DNA from: Triglochin maritima
Lineage: Eukaryota; Streptophyta; Magnoliopsida; Alismatales; Juncaginaceae
Length of the DNA stretch: 64,000 bases
Reading direction: 5' to 3'
Assembly: GCA_963682175.1 (NCBI GenBank)
Contig: OY821770.1
Coordinates: 14,228,501-14,292,500 of the forward strand
This document shows positions 1 to 12,118 of this stretch, piece by piece. How positions within the stretch are numbered: position 1 is the first letter of the stretch; each line of letters starts with the position of its first letter. Under the pieces are notes generated by a model. That model saw only the letters and a list, made by a program, of their open reading frames with translations, made no database searches and was not told the DNA's origin. The translations under genes were made by a program, and so were the position numbers.

Positions 1-1278
1 CGAGTAGATGCATCCAAGACCAAGACATACTTCAAGAAAAGCCCACAAACAAATCCAGACGGATCTGGATCCTATAGGCCTCCAATTGGTGGTCTGAAAC
101 CGCCAATTGGCGGTCTGGATCATTCCAGATCCGATAAGTCTTCTCCTGGACGTGTATTATGGTTTGTTTAGGCTATTTTGGTATTGGTTTAGTCCCACAT
201 CGGGGGATTGTCCTAGATTAGCTTTTTCCATGCTTATAAATAGAACTCTTCACCTCCCATTGTATCCATCTCTCTCTTTGGTGGCATCTTCCCTACTAAG
301 AGTGAAGTCTTGAAGCAAAACTCTGGTGGAGGAAGAGCTGCTTGTAATTTGAGTGAGTTAATAATAGATGTTTTCTTTAGCTTGTTAATTCTTGCTTAGT
401 TGATTTCCTTTTATGTGTTTGCTTTGTTGCTTGTTTTGTTTTATGCTTCTTTAATATTTCTTGCTTGATTAGTATAGTTTCATTTCAGTATTATGCTTGC
501 TTTTGTTAATATAGTTAGTGTAATGAGTAGTGAGTAGTTCCATCCCCATTTGGGGGGTGGAGAAATATGTGATATAATCATGTAGTGTATTAAGTGTGTG
601 TTATCTTAATCTCTTGAGCTTTAAATGATTTCCATAACCATCTAATGGGTCTCCACTCTTATCTTTGATATGCTAATGCTCTTGAATGAAGCTTAGCTTA
701 TGCTTTGATTAGTGGATCTATTTTATGGGGAATGATAAGGTTAGGATATTGATAAGAATTAATATTGGAAACACAAGTTGTAGTGTATGAACTCTTGTTG
801 CCTTTACCTTGGTTAATGTCTTGTATGTTTTAACGATTTAGTCTTATCTTAATTCATGTGGAGGCATAGTAGAGTCTAGTCTTTATACTTGAGTTCATTT
901 AGCTTCATTCCAATTATTGTCTTGTATGTTTTAATGATGTAGTGAAATCTTAATTCATGTGGAGGCAAAGTTGGATGTAGTTTTATGATTTCATGCACTA
1001 CATGTTGTGAGGAGCTTAATTACACACACACACCACACACACATCTTTATATTCCCTTCATTTCTCTACCCCCTTTGGGGTTTAGTTTTTCTTGCTTCTT
1101 TTCCATTCCCATTTGCATCTTAGTGTAATTTAGTGTAATCAAACCAACCTTTCTTCCCTTTCTTTACCTTTCGCCTTCGCACAAACCAAGTGTCGACACA
1201 CCTCCCAGTGGACGACCCGTATTTGCCACCGCTTCAACGCGGCCGTGCACTTGCGGTTAAATATAAAACGATCGATCA
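1..1278 (+). mobile_element. 3' portion of an Athila-like Gypsy LTR
   Basis: The window opens inside a long terminal repeat. It shares block-by-block similarity with 12119-13503 and 51912-53477: the TCCCACATCGGGGGATTGTC block, a TATAAATA box at about 235-242, the GAGTAGTGAGTAG and CCCCCTTTGGGGG blocks, and a 3' end reading CTTGCGGTTAAATATAAAAC. It ends with CA at 1277-1278 and is followed by a primer-binding site, so it is the 5' LTR of a + strand element. Its own start lies outside the window. Only about 20-40 bases of internal sequence can be followed, so the rest of the element is deleted or unrecognisable. Confidence 0.8.
235..242 (+). promoter_or_regulatory. LTR TATA box
   Basis: TATAAATA followed by GAACTCTTC. 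The same box and downstream bases occur at 12625-12632 and 52419-52426 in the sister LTRs. Conservation at one place in three diverged copies supports it as the retrotransposon's core promoter, with transcription starting a short way downstream. Activity of this copy is unknown. Confidence 0.6.
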
Positions 1279-1284
1279 AGTTTT

Positions 1285-1301
1285 TGGCGCCGTTGTCGGG
1301 G
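1285..1301 (+). other. Primer-binding site matching tRNA-Asp
   Basis: TGGCGCCGTTGTCGGGG lies 6 bases after the LTR end. It matches the complement of the 3' end of plant tRNA-Asp(GTC) at 16 of 17 positions, judged by eye. A tRNA-Asp primer is usual for Athila-type Gypsy elements. It fixes the LTR boundary and the + orientation. Confidence 0.75.
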
Positions 1302-1540
1302 ACCATCTTCTGAGATGACTTTGTGGGAGCGGACCCATCCTAATAAAAATAGTTTAACTTCAAATAGATTTTTGGCATGTTTGAAATAGTACTTTTGTAG
1401 AAGGAAGTAGATTCTTTGACGGTTTGGTTTATTTTTCTTTGTGTTAAACTAATAAAATACGTTAATGTATATTAATTTCTCAATAGAAACATTATGTTCT
1501 TTACCGTGAGAAGTGAATGATATGTTATTTTTATAACTAT
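1302..1540. other. AT-rich spacer, nothing recognised
   Basis: After the primer-binding site, a short leader-like piece gives way to AT-rich sequence with no coding similarity, structured repeat or second LTR. Confidence 0.5.
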
Positions 1541-1762
1541 TGTGAAATATTACACTATGGATGTTTCACATTTCTCATCCCATAACCTCCGTCAAACTCT
1601 CAACATCTCATTTGTAACTCTTATAACATATATACACTCTTTCATTTGTTTTTTAGCCAATAAATATGAGACTATTGTAATACTTTGAAGATAATAAAAT
1701 ACAACAATTATTCTTCCCAAAATCTTCATCTTCTTTATTCCATATCTATTCATTTCATAACA
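1541..1762 (+). mobile_element. 5' LTR of a decayed Ale-type Copia element
   Basis: A roughly 222-bp segment starts TGTGAAATATTACAC and ends TTCATAACA. The ACGTTATCA that follows resembles the junction seen just after LTRs of Ale-type Copia elements. The last 85 or so bases recur at 10788-10876, including ACAATTATTCTTCCC and the AAATCTTCATCTTCTTT block, which supports an LTR pair. The left flank ACTAT is not repeated after 10876, so a target duplication cannot be shown. Confidence 0.55.
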
Positions 1763-4700
1763 CGTTATCATCACAATTGTTTCTTGTATAATCAACCGGA
1801 GTATGGGCCGATTATAATCTAAGGTATGAACTCTATTTTGTTGGTTGTTTAGATCCGAGACATCGTCAATATCAAAACCTTTTGAAATTCTTTTTTTTTC
1901 ATTCGCTATGTTCATGATTTTTATTAGACATGATTATGGTTTGTTTCGAACGCTAGTGTTGAAACCTATTTAGAATCAAAAATCCTGATTGACATCCTAA
2001 AGGTAACCCCATGGATAAAAATCACACTCTAAATCCTTATTTTGTGTTCTCAAGGATGCAATTGAAAAATCTTGATTTTTCTAAATTTAAACATGTTCTA
2101 TTATCATTTCATCTACTTATGTGATACTATATGTATTTAGTTCTTACGTATCATGTGGAAAATGTTATCTAAGTCGGATTTAGTAGAACCTGTAATCCTT
2201 AAGGATCTAAGTTTTTGGGATTCTCAATTTTTTGGTTTTGCTTCATTTTCCTTTTCATCGCATGTTGTACGTTTATCTTGGTATCTTGTATGTTTCCCAT
2301 GCATGTTTTGTTCATTGCATGTAACTGATGATTACTGGATGTTAGCGATTATTCATGGCACATATCATTTATCAAGGAAGTATTTGAAATATTTCTTACT
2401 CATAAAATATCAGTAATGTTATATGTGAAGCTAAGATTGTGATATAGCTTTTCTATTCTTGATTACCTTAATGAAAAGCTAGAGTTAATTAATTGAGACT
2501 CTATAGTTCATATATTTTTAAGGTGCCTTCCATGTCTCAATAAATCAAGAAATTTGTCTCTTGTTTCCTCGTTGTAGACCCCTGAGTTCTTGAGTACACC
2601 TTATTTGCACCGCGATTTGAATAATTTTGGGCATGTATTGCAAACAATTGCTTTTACCTAGCATTTAGTCTTTACTTGGGGGTATATCAGTATATGTCGT
2701 CTAAGATCTAATTGATCGGTGGCATAATATTAGAACCTTAAGTTTTTTTTATTGTTTAATTTTGATGTCTTTGGTTCTTAATATGTTGGTAGTATATAAG
2801 AGAAAATATTCTGAGTTCTTAGTTAATATATTATGAAAGAAAACTTTAAGAGACTTGCTTCGTTTGAGATTATTCCTTCCTTGGAATGCATTTATAAAAT
2901 TATTTGAGACTTATTTGACAACAAATGTTTATTTTCAGAATTCTATATTTAAGAGTTGAGATATTGAGCAATAAAGCTCCTAAAATTAAATTTAAGTTTA
3001 TATGAACTTCTGATTGTCTAAATCGATTTTATAATTTAGCTCACTTTTGATGAAAATATTATAACAATATTAGATACAATCGGCATTGCTATTTCTTGCC
3101 TTTAGAATTGCTGATATGCACATATGTTTATTATATGGTTCAAACACAATATAATATCTTCATAATTGAGTTGTTTCAGTATGCATTCAAAAAGTAGTAC
3201 ATGTATATGTGTTAAAGTGGTCATAAGTTGCATGGCAATATAAAAATAAACATATTTTTGTTCCTTCACGTGCATGTACCAATCATATTTCAATGCTTGC
3301 ATAATATGACTTTTAATTATATATTCGATAAGATATAAGAATTACTTATCCTGTATTTTGGTTATTGAATTCATCAGAAAATACCAATGACAAGAGAAAG
3401 AAGCATCAAATCGATATAAAACGGAGTTTGTGATTTCTTTTCACTAGCATTTTTGTTAAAATGATTTTAAAATTATTATGTTTAATCTCATGTCACTTTG
3501 TGGTTTGGTAAAATATTGAATTATTGATAAAAATTCACGATACTCATTCAATAAATTTTTCTCCATTCCCTGAAGTGAATATATGAGTGCATTATAAGTC
3601 TGGCAAAAGACGATATTAGAATCGTGGTTGAGATAATGTTGTGTGAACTTGAAATGGATGAGAAAAGCAATAAAATAATTATTGCAGTTGCGTGTATATA
3701 GAAAGGGAAACTCTCAAAGTAATTCTCCACGAAACAAAGATTTTATACGATACAAATAGTGAATATCGCGGACCTATAATTTTATGATGATCCCTAAGGG
3801 ATTCGTGTGATCGTCAAAATGGCGTGGAAATCTTTAATTGAGTAGAAATGCACGTTCAGACACATTGATTCCTAAATCCAATTTTATCTTACTAAAACGT
3901 CTACTTTATGGCTAGAAGACCATAATAGTTTAGTTGTAAAATGTGAATAGAAATCACATTACAATAAAATGATGGTACATTATAAAGCGAGTAGACACAA
4001 GAGTTTTTCGCAAGACCCAACATCCATTATGATGTTACTCATTCTCTCGAAATGTATAATATGGTGTTATGTTACTTGATCGGTATGACATAAATATAGA
4101 TAAACATATGAGATATGTTGTGACTGTAAATTTGTATAAGTCACTTGATATTGATAACAAAGTCCCTGAAAGACTAAATTGCTCAAGACAAATTATAAAA
4201 AGAGATGTGATCACCACAAGAACAAACAAAGAGAATGTGCATATCATCTCTAAGAATAATATGAAAGGAACTTCTGAAGAGATTAAACACTTACCCGTGA
4301 AGTATTTTAATTTTGAAATAAAAGCTGGAGAAAAGTCAACTATTTTTTGACCAACAATTTGAAAATTCTTCAGAAGAGAATTGTTATAATTATTCAAATA
4401 TATAAAGAGATATTATACAAAGAAAGTTCATCTGGAAAACACATCAATGACAGATTGTCTATACTGTGGAACAAAGATCCAGTTATTTATATGTAACTAA
4501 AGAGGTTGGATTATGACCTCAAGTCCATTTCCTAGAATGTCATAAAATATATTGCATATAAAACTAGACCTAATATGTCTTCAAAAGCATTCAAATGGCG
4601 TTCAACATATTTTTTGTTACCTCTTTATAGATCTATCGATATTTACTTACTATATATTTACGAGATAAAGATTTACTTCAGTGATGCTTCCTATACGTTG

Positions 4701-5011
4701 ATCCACAACAACAAATCACAAACTATTTTGTGTCATTGCGGAGACATTGTAATCTTTATGCAAGTTGGTGAACTACGTATCCGGGGGAGCGGATTTCTAA
4801 TTATCATCCCTGATGTATGATTATGCCTGAAGGACAAAGCCTAGAAGGTCTATAGTTGCACTCTTTTTCCTTTTTTCAAGTTTTTGTCCCACAAGGTTTT
4901 ATTTGACAATGTTTTTAATGAGACAGTTTGTACAATTGTGTTAATGTACTCTTTCCCTTAGCTATTTTCCCATTGGGTTTTGTAGCAAGGTTTTTAACAA
5001 GACATGAACAT
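1763..5011 (+). pseudogene. Decayed Ale-type Copia internal region
   Basis: This AT-rich stretch has no long open frame, but two relics give it away. Around 4575-4745 translation in shifting frames resembles the end of Copia reverse transcriptase and the start of RNase H: a KRHWNG-like, HIxRYL-like block, then DASY, a histidine, KSQT and a CG pair, like the DAGYLSDPH...KSQTGYVF..CGG block of the family. From 4850 to 5000 come the Ale-type 3' motifs CTCTTTTTCC, TTTGTCCCACAAGG, CCCATTGGGTTTT and GCAAGGTTTTTAA. The sequence from 1763 to about 4000 shows no recognisable gag. The element is interrupted at 5011 by a second Copia insertion and seems to resume at 10788. Confidence 0.5.
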
Positions 5012-5607
5012 TATTAGAATCCACTAGGACCAAACCAACCAAACCTTACAAAACAAAGAAGAAGCAATTACTAGCCTATGATGAAAACGCGACCCTCTTG
5101 TTAAACCAATTTGGAAATATGTTGGTTTGAGACCCAATTAGGCTCAGGTACCTATTCAAGGTAGGGCTTGAGCTCATATGACAAAAGTGGTGCACTAGAT
5201 GTGATGAATCTGGGTCCAGTCACTGAGGAAACCATATATTGATTTGGATCGTCCGATTATGCATTAGATCCAGTCCAGACTCTTGTCCAGATCATGTCCC
5301 GGAGTGTCCAGAATCGCCAAAATGATCTGGTCCAGACTCCAATCCAGATCACGTCCGGAGTGTCCAGAACTTGTATTTAGTTGGTTAAAGTGGGTTTGAT
5401 TACCTGAATACCTTTGATCCTCTATATATATTGTAACCTAAATGTAAAAACGTATCAACCAAGAAATTAACTCTCCTCAGCCGCAAGGGTTCCTAACCCT
5501 AGCTTTCTCTCTCATTGTCTTGCTTGTGTTCTTTGTTGTGCATGTGTGTGAACCCTCGTTAGGGTTAAGATTCGTTGTTGCTTCACCACATTGGTGGAGT
5601 TCTGGCG
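5012..5607 (+). repeat. 5' LTR of the Copia element
   Basis: Direct repeat of 10083-10747, about 600 bp. It holds two copies of a roughly 57-bp unit beginning GTCCAGACTC (from 5273 and 5329), where the 3' LTR has three. Downstream are a TATATATA stretch near 5423 and the block CCTCAGCCGCAAGGGTTCC. The boundary is set by the primer-binding site at 5608. Confidence 0.8.
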
Positions 5608-5620
5608 TGGTATTAGAGCC
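5608..5620 (+). other. Primer-binding site, initiator tRNA-Met type
   Basis: TGGTATTAGAGCC differs by one transition from TGGTATCAGAGC, the standard plant Copia primer site complementary to initiator tRNA-Met. It lies directly after the LTR. Confidence 0.75.
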
Positions 5621-5655
5621 CTGATCTTGATGAAAATCGCCCATTACATCTTCCA

Positions 5656-8600
5656 ATGGTGACAGGAGTTCCATCACTCTATGGATCATCCAACCCTTAC
5701 CCGTTTCCTACCTCCGTCAATGTCACCAACTTCGTCTCGATGAAATTGTTGTCCTCAAACTATTTGTTGTGGGAGATGCAAGTTCTTGGACACATGGAGT
5801 CCCAAGGCATGATTGGATTCGTTGATGGTGATTTTCCCATGCCGGAGAAAACTGTCAAGGAGTCCAGCGAGGGATCTAAGCCAAATTTTTTGCCAAATCC
5901 AGAGTACAATCTTTGGAAACGTTCTGATCGCCTTCTCAAGACGTGGATCATCAGTACTCTTGGAGAGGAGACTCTTAGCGTTGCACTTCATCTGGAGACG
6001 TCCAAAGAAGTTTGGGAAGCGTTAAAGCACTCTTTTGCTTAAAATTCCGAAGAGAGTGAATTCCAACTTCTTCAACAACTCCAGATGCTCCGCAAGAAAA
6101 CCTGTAAGGATCTTCAAGAATATCTTAGCAAGCTTAAACTATTCTGTGATGAGCTTGCCTCTATCGGTAGGTCAGTCAGAGACCAAACTAAGATGTTTTG
6201 GATGTTAAATGGGCTTGGGAAGGAGTGTAATGCCTTCACCACTGTCGATTTTAAGCCTCCTCTTCCTTCCTATCTTGATCTTGTTCCTATGCTTTAAAGC
6301 TATGAGCTTCGTATTAAGAATCATGAGGCAGAAGAAGAGATTCAGATGGCCTTCTTTGGTCAAAAGCAAGAAGGAAAAGGAAAGAAATAAGGCAAATGGC
6401 AAAAGGATGGAGGCTTTTCTTCTAAGGGCAGAGGGTTTCAACCCAATGCTCAGGGAAAGCCAACCCTACTGCCCTATGCTTAAGATACATGTCCTGTTGG
6501 TGAAGCCAACAACAAAGGAAGTGAAGGCATCAATCAAACTCAAAGGAGACCCTACGTTGTCTGTCAAATATGCATGAAACCTGGACATAAGGCCATCAAA
6601 TGCTGGCATCGCTTTAATCACTCCTTCCAACCGAGGGAGTTACCTCAAGCTCTGGCTGTTGTGGTTGTAGAGGACTCCCTTGAAGATTGGTACCTAGATT
6701 CTGGAGCTACGGCTCACATAACAGGTAATGCAGGTATACTTCATTCTCTTAGACCCTATAGTGGATCAGACAAAATAATGGTAGGAAATGGAGAATTATT
6801 ACCTATTACACATACTGGAAATGCTAAAATCAAACATAATAAGGGATCCTTTGTTTTGAATGATGTGTTACTTGCACCCCACATGAAACCAAATCTTTTA
6901 TCTATAAGTAAGTTCACTAATACCTTTCCTTATAATGTTGAATTCTCCAACACTCATTTTTTCATAAAGAACAAAAATACTGAGTCTATAATTACTACTA
7001 GGGAGTTAAAAGATGAACTTTACTCCATTCCTGGTGAACCTCATGGGCATTTTTCTCTAACAGGCAAAAAATTGTAGATTTTCATACCTGACATTGTAGA
7101 CTTGGACATCCTAATTACAAAGTTTTGGAGAATCTTCAAACAACAGGAAAAATTTGCATCACAAAATTGCCTACCAACCAAATACCTCTATGCAGTAGCT
7201 GCCAACTTGGCAAAACTACTGAACTTCCTTTTGCACAATCTGATTCACTTTCCTCTGAACCTTTTAATAAGATACATTGTGACTTGTGGGGACCCTCACC
7301 CATTGTGGGTAGAAACAATTTCAGATATTATGCTTGCTTTGTTGATGACTTTACCAAATACACTTGGATTTTTCCATTAAAATTCAAGTCTGGTTTCTTT
7401 GATTGCTATGTAGTTTTTGAAAAAATTGTTCAAAGACAATTCAATATTGGTATTAAAACTTTTCAATGTGATGGTGGTGAATTTTCATCAAATATTTTTC
7501 AAAACCATCTTAAATCTAGTGGTGTTACTATACAAATGTATTGTCCCCACACTCCAGAGCAAAATGGAGTGGTGGAGAGAAGGCATAGGCTCATTATAGA
7601 TATGGGACTCACTTTGCTCATTAACAGTGGAGTACCCAAAAGGTACTGGGTGGAAGCCTTTAACACAACTGTGTTTCTTTTGAATAGAATTCCAAATAGA
7701 ACTGGAAAATACCTTATGAGTCCTTGTTTTCAAGAAAACCTTACTATACTTGTTTAAGAGTGTTTGGATGCTTATGTTTTCCCTGTCTGAGAGAGTATTC
7801 TCCAAATAAGTTATCAGATAGATCTTCTGCATGTGTTTTTCTTGGGCATAGCTTAAGGCATAAAAGGTACATGTGTCTTGATCCTCAAACATAAAAAAAA
7901 ATTACATGACAAGGCATGTTATTTTCAATGAAAAACACTTTCCTTTCAAGAAAACTTCAGATGTCTTGAACAAAAATAACTTTCAATCCATTGTTTCTGT
8001 TTTCTCTGAATGGTTTTGTGATCCTGCCCACAGTAATGGAGATTCTACTTCCCAACCCCTTCCTACTACAGAAGGTGTTGCTATAGAATCACCCACATTC
8101 CCTCTAGTTGAAAATGGAAATGCAGACATTGAAAGGGAGTCCAGTCAAGAACTGAATCCTCTGGCACAAGATGAGGTTCCACCAGCTTTTCTCCCACTGC
8201 TAGAAAATAATTCAGGTTATATTCTTCCACTTCAAATTAATGAGAAAAATGTCTCAATTAATAATATGACTCCAACATCACATCCTTTGCATATTAATGA
8301 GAACCCTCATTTAAATTATAGATATAAACCTTCACCCACACACTCACATCATAAGTCATATGATTATAATATTGATGCCATCTCCTCACATGAGTTAACA
8401 ACAATAGATCCCCAGGGAGAAATTGACACAACTACAACACCTTTAGTTATAGATGCCACTATTAGACACCCCATGACTACTAGATCCCGATCTGGCATTA
8501 TCAAACCTAATCCTAAATATACTTTTTCATCACATTCAACCACTTCCTCATGAACCTAGTTCTGTCACATATGCCCTTAACGATCCTAGGTGGAAAAAGG

Positions 8601-10149
8601 CCATGGAAGAAGAAATGCATGCTCTTATTCAAAATAAAACATGGGAAGTTCCAAAATAGAAAAATATGCATACTAATTGGTTGCAAATGGGTCTTCAAAA
8701 TAAAACTTAATCCAAATGGATCCTTAGACAAATTAAAGGCTAGGCTTGTAGCTACAGGTTACAAGCAAATGGAAGGGTGGATTATCTTGAAACCTTTCCC
8801 CCTGTGGTTAAACCCACAACTATTCGACTCATACTTAGCCTTGTTGTTATGAATGATTGGGTTATCAATCAATTAGATGTTAAAAGTGTTTTCCTTCATG
8901 GATCTATTGATGAGCTAGTGTACATGTCACAAGTTCCAGGTTTCGTTTTTTCCTCATTTTCCTAATCATGTTTGTAGCTGAATAAAGCTCTTTATGGACT
9001 CAAACAATCTCCACGAGGGTGGTATGATCGTTTCACTACTTTCTTGCTTTCTAAAGGCTTCTATAGAAGCACGTCTAACAATTCTCTTTTCATCTCTCAT
9101 CACAATGGGCCTCTATTTTTACTTATCTATGTAGATGACATTATCATCATTGGGTCAAATAGAGATAATATTCAATCATTAATTATTGATCTTGCACATG
9201 AATTCTCAATGAAGGATCTAGGAGCACTTCATCATTTTCTTGGTATTGAAGTAAAGAGGAACAAAAATGGTTTATTTTTACCACAACAACACTATGCCTC
9301 TAGCATTCTCCATAGAGCAAATATGCAAAATTCTAAGTATATTAGCACACCTTTACCTGCTAGACTTGATAAAAACCGTGATAATAAACATTTTCATGAT
9401 CCTACTTACTTCAAACAGATAGTAGGTGCTCTTCAATATCTCACTTTGACCTATCCAGATATGACATTTAGTGTAAATTCATTTGTCAATTCATGCATTC
9501 TCCATCTAACTATCATTTCCTACTACTGAAAAGAATTCTTCAATATGTTACTGGTTCTATCCCGTATGGCATGCACATTCAAAAAAATTCATCACTTGAC
9601 TTGCATGCATTCAGTGATAGTGATTGAGCAGGATGTGAAGAAATTCGGAGGTCTACAAGTGGTCATTGCATATTCTTGGGATCAAATTGTTTGTCTTAGA
9701 AAACCAAGAAACAACCTACGGTCTCTCGATCCAGTGCAGAAGCAGAATACCGTGCAATGACAGTTGCTACAACATATCTCACTTGGCTTACTTTTCTCCT
9801 TTGAGATCTCCAGATTCCTCTTTCTAACACTCCAGTACTATTCTGTGATAATTTAAGTGTGCTACATATGTCTATATATCATCCTTTTCATGCCAAGACC
9901 AAGCACATTGAACTAGACTATCACTTTGTGAGGGAGCGGGTGTCACTTGGCCTTCTCATCACCAAGCATGTACCATCCAAGCTTCAACTTGCTGATGTTT
10001 TCACCAAGGCTTTACCGAAGGATGCTTTTCGCCTCTTCATCACCAAACTCGGCCTCAATCAACAACCAAGTTTAAAGGGGAGTATTAGAATCCACGAGGA
10101 CCCAGCCAACCAAACCTTACAAAAAAAAGAAGCAACTAATAGCCTATGA
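5656..10149 (+). pseudogene. Copia gag-pol polyprotein, disrupted
   Basis: Translation starts at ATG 5656. The gag region (5656-6297) reads MKLLSSNYLLW then LYLDL-like helices, with an in-frame TAA at 6040 and another stop at 6295. A shifted frame carries an intact zinc knuckle CQICMKPGHKAIKC (6562-6603), which would bind RNA. The protease active site DSGATAH is at about 6697. A GAG-pre-integrase block and the integrase follow (7100-7757): HCDLWGP, QCDGGEF and the QNGVVERRHR block. After a variable region (7906-8553), reverse transcriptase continues in pieces: [39 protein letters not shown] and the catalytic YVDD at 9127-9138. RNase H (about 9600-10070) has a tryptophan-to-stop change near 9625. 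Several frameshifts and stops make it non-functional. The last frame runs 66 bases into the 3' LTR. Confidence 0.85.
10074..10082 (+). other. Polypurine tract
   Basis: AAAGGGGAG directly precedes the 3' LTR start TATTAGAATCC. It is the expected site for priming plus-strand DNA synthesis. Confidence 0.65.
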
Positions 10150-10747
10150 TGAAAACTCGACCCTCTTGTTAAACCAAATTGGAAATATGTTGGTTTGAGA
10201 CCCAATTAGGCTCAGGTACCTATTCAAGGTGCTAGTCTAATAAGGGCTTAAGCTCATATGACCAAAGTGGTGCACTACATGTGATGAATCTTGGTCCAGC
10301 CTACTGAGGCAACCAAATCCTAATTTGGATCGTCCGATTATGCATTAGATCCAGTCCAGACTCTCGTCCAGATCATGTCCATGAGTGTCCAGAATTGTCA
10401 AAATCATCCGGTCTAGACTCTCATCCAGATCATGTCCAGGAGTGAGTGTCCAGAATTGCCAAAATGATCTGGTCCAGACTCCAATCCATATCACGTCTGG
10501 AGTGTCCAGAACTTGTATTTAGTCGGTTAAAGTGGGCTCGATTACCCGAATACCTTTGATCCTATATATATATTATCCTAAATGTAAAAACGTATCAACC
10601 AAGAAATTAACTCTCCTCAGCCGCAAGGGTTCCTAACCCTAGATTTCTCTCTCATTGTCTTGCTTGTGTTCTTGGTTGTGCATGTGTGTGAACCCTCGTT
10701 AGGGTTAAGATTCGTTGTTGCTTCACCACCTTGGCGGAGTTGTCGCA
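10083..10747 (+). repeat. 3' LTR of the Copia element
   Basis: Direct repeat of 5012-5607 but about 70 bp longer, mainly because the GTCCAGACTC unit occurs three times (from about 10354, 10411 and 10472). It ends GTTGTCGCA, giving the normal CA terminus, immediately before TGGTATCAGATC. Confidence 0.8.
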
Positions 10748-10785
10748 TGGTATCAGATCACTGATCTTGAAGAAAATCACCCATA
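10748..10785 (+). other. Second primer-binding site and leader after the 3' LTR
   Basis: TGGTATCAGATCACTGATC and the following bases match the site and leader after the 5' LTR (5608-5645: TGGTATTAGAGCCCTGATC, then TGAAGAAAATC-like sequence). A simple 3' LTR should be followed by host DNA instead. Confidence 0.75.
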
Positions 10786-10787
10786 TC

Positions 10788-10876
10788 GTTGTGATACTGT
10801 GGAGATGATGAAATAGAACAATTATTCTTCCCCAAATCTTCATCTTCTTTGTTCCATGTCTCTTCAATTCATAACA
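10788..10876 (+). mobile_element. 3' LTR fragment of the Ale-type relic
   Basis: Matches the end of the LTR at 1541-1762 over about 89 bases, both ending TTCATAACA. It is best read as the right end of the Ale-type relic, separated from its left part by the nested Copia insertion and a deletion. Confidence 0.6.
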
Positions 10877-12118
10877 AAAAGGAGATATATTTTTGGGACA
10901 CGATTCAAGTAAATTCTGATCTGATTTTGTTAGAGACGTGTTTCCAATATTTGGTGGAGTACATAGAAGTATTAGAGAATAATGAGGTTTTAATTTGTAA
11001 TTATTTTAGAAGCCCTCTAATCGTTCAGAGGGCGATCGCAGAGTCACTGATTCAAGTCCTCCCTTTCTTTCAGAGGTGCTGACCAGCATCGAGGCACATA
11101 TGACTAAGAGGTTGTTTCTTATTTTGTAGGAGGTTATGGTAACGATCTCCATTATCTTTTAAGGACGTATTAGGGAAGTTTCTTTTGTGTGTTTTGTCTA
11201 TAAAAAATGAAAATGAGTGAGTTTTAGGATGTGTCCAAAGTCAAAGGGAGAATTAGAGAGAAATTTAAAGATATGGAAATGGGACAGGTATGTTCTTTAG
11301 TTGTTAGGCTATGGGGCCTTTTTTCCAGGTTGGGACCTGGATTCAACCCCTTAACGGCGGTCGGACCTGGGTCGGGTCGCAACCCATCAAGTTGGCCTGG
11401 GTGTCCACGTGCCCCTAGGCCATTGACCTGTTTAATTTTTTTGTTTTGTTTTTTCTTCTTAAATATTAGTTTAAATATACTTTATAAGATTTTTTTATAT
11501 GCTTTTTAGTTCTTTTTTAAAATCTTATTTTTATAATATTTTTAAAGTATTTTTATTTCTAAATATGTTTTTAATACTTTTTTGTCAAATCTGTTTTTTA
11601 ATTTTTTTTATAATTTTTTTTAAAATCTTCTTTTTGATATTTTTAAAATTTATTAATCATACCTTATGTTGATATAAATTTCTGATGATCTTCATTAAAT
11701 TTAAAATATGTTAATTAAATTACAAGCCTTCAACAAATGCACTAAATGATACAGAATGAAAATAAATTGAACAACAATGATGAACTACGACATTAAACAA
11801 TACTAATAAACTATGAAATATAAACGACAACACTGATAATATACGACAAAATATGATAAACTATGGAATATAAATGACAACACTTTAAACGATACGAATT
11901 ATAACACCTATTTTGATCAACACAAGTTAATCGAAATACTTGTTATTTAATTAGATTAAGTAATTGTAAAAATAATTTATTATGTAGTTTGTGGATTGTT
12001 GTGAAAGAATAAAAAAGAATGGGTGAAAGGAAATGATGTGGAAGACAGAGAGTGTGTTGAAATGTTGGGATGTGATAGTGGAGGTTTTTGTGTTGGGTTG
12101 GATTAATGGTTGTGTTTA
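10877..12118. other. Intergenic, no gene recognised
   Basis: Short open frames near 10850-11082 and 11231-11509 match no family I recognise. A GC-richer patch at about 11280-11440 is followed by very AT-rich, T-run sequence (11440-11700) and by short repeats of the type ACTATGGAATATAAATGACA near 11800-11890. Confidence 0.5.

Larger units (their letters stand above)
5012..10785 (+). mobile_element. Ty1/Copia retrotransposon, decayed, with recombinant 3' end
   Basis: Two related LTRs (5012-5607 and 10083-10747) flank a leader and a gag-pol region in the Copia order gag, protease, integrase, reverse transcriptase, RNase H. Both LTRs begin TATTAGAATCCAC; the expected TG start appears mutated in both copies. 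A tRNA-iMet-type primer-binding site follows the 5' LTR and a purine tract precedes the 3' LTR. The 3' LTR is itself followed by a second primer-binding site and leader (10748-10785), so the right end is not a simple LTR end. The element lies inside the older Ale-type relic. Confidence 0.85.

Noticed and set aside
1022..1043. CACACA run as a regulatory element
   Set aside because: Simple microsatellite within the LTR with no supporting context.
11280..11440. Possible tRNA-derived SINE: GATTCAACCC resembles a B box, with an A-box-like TTAGTTGTTAGG about 40 bases upstream
   Set aside because: The A box is weak, there is no clear tail, target duplication or second copy in the window, and such short motifs arise by chance.
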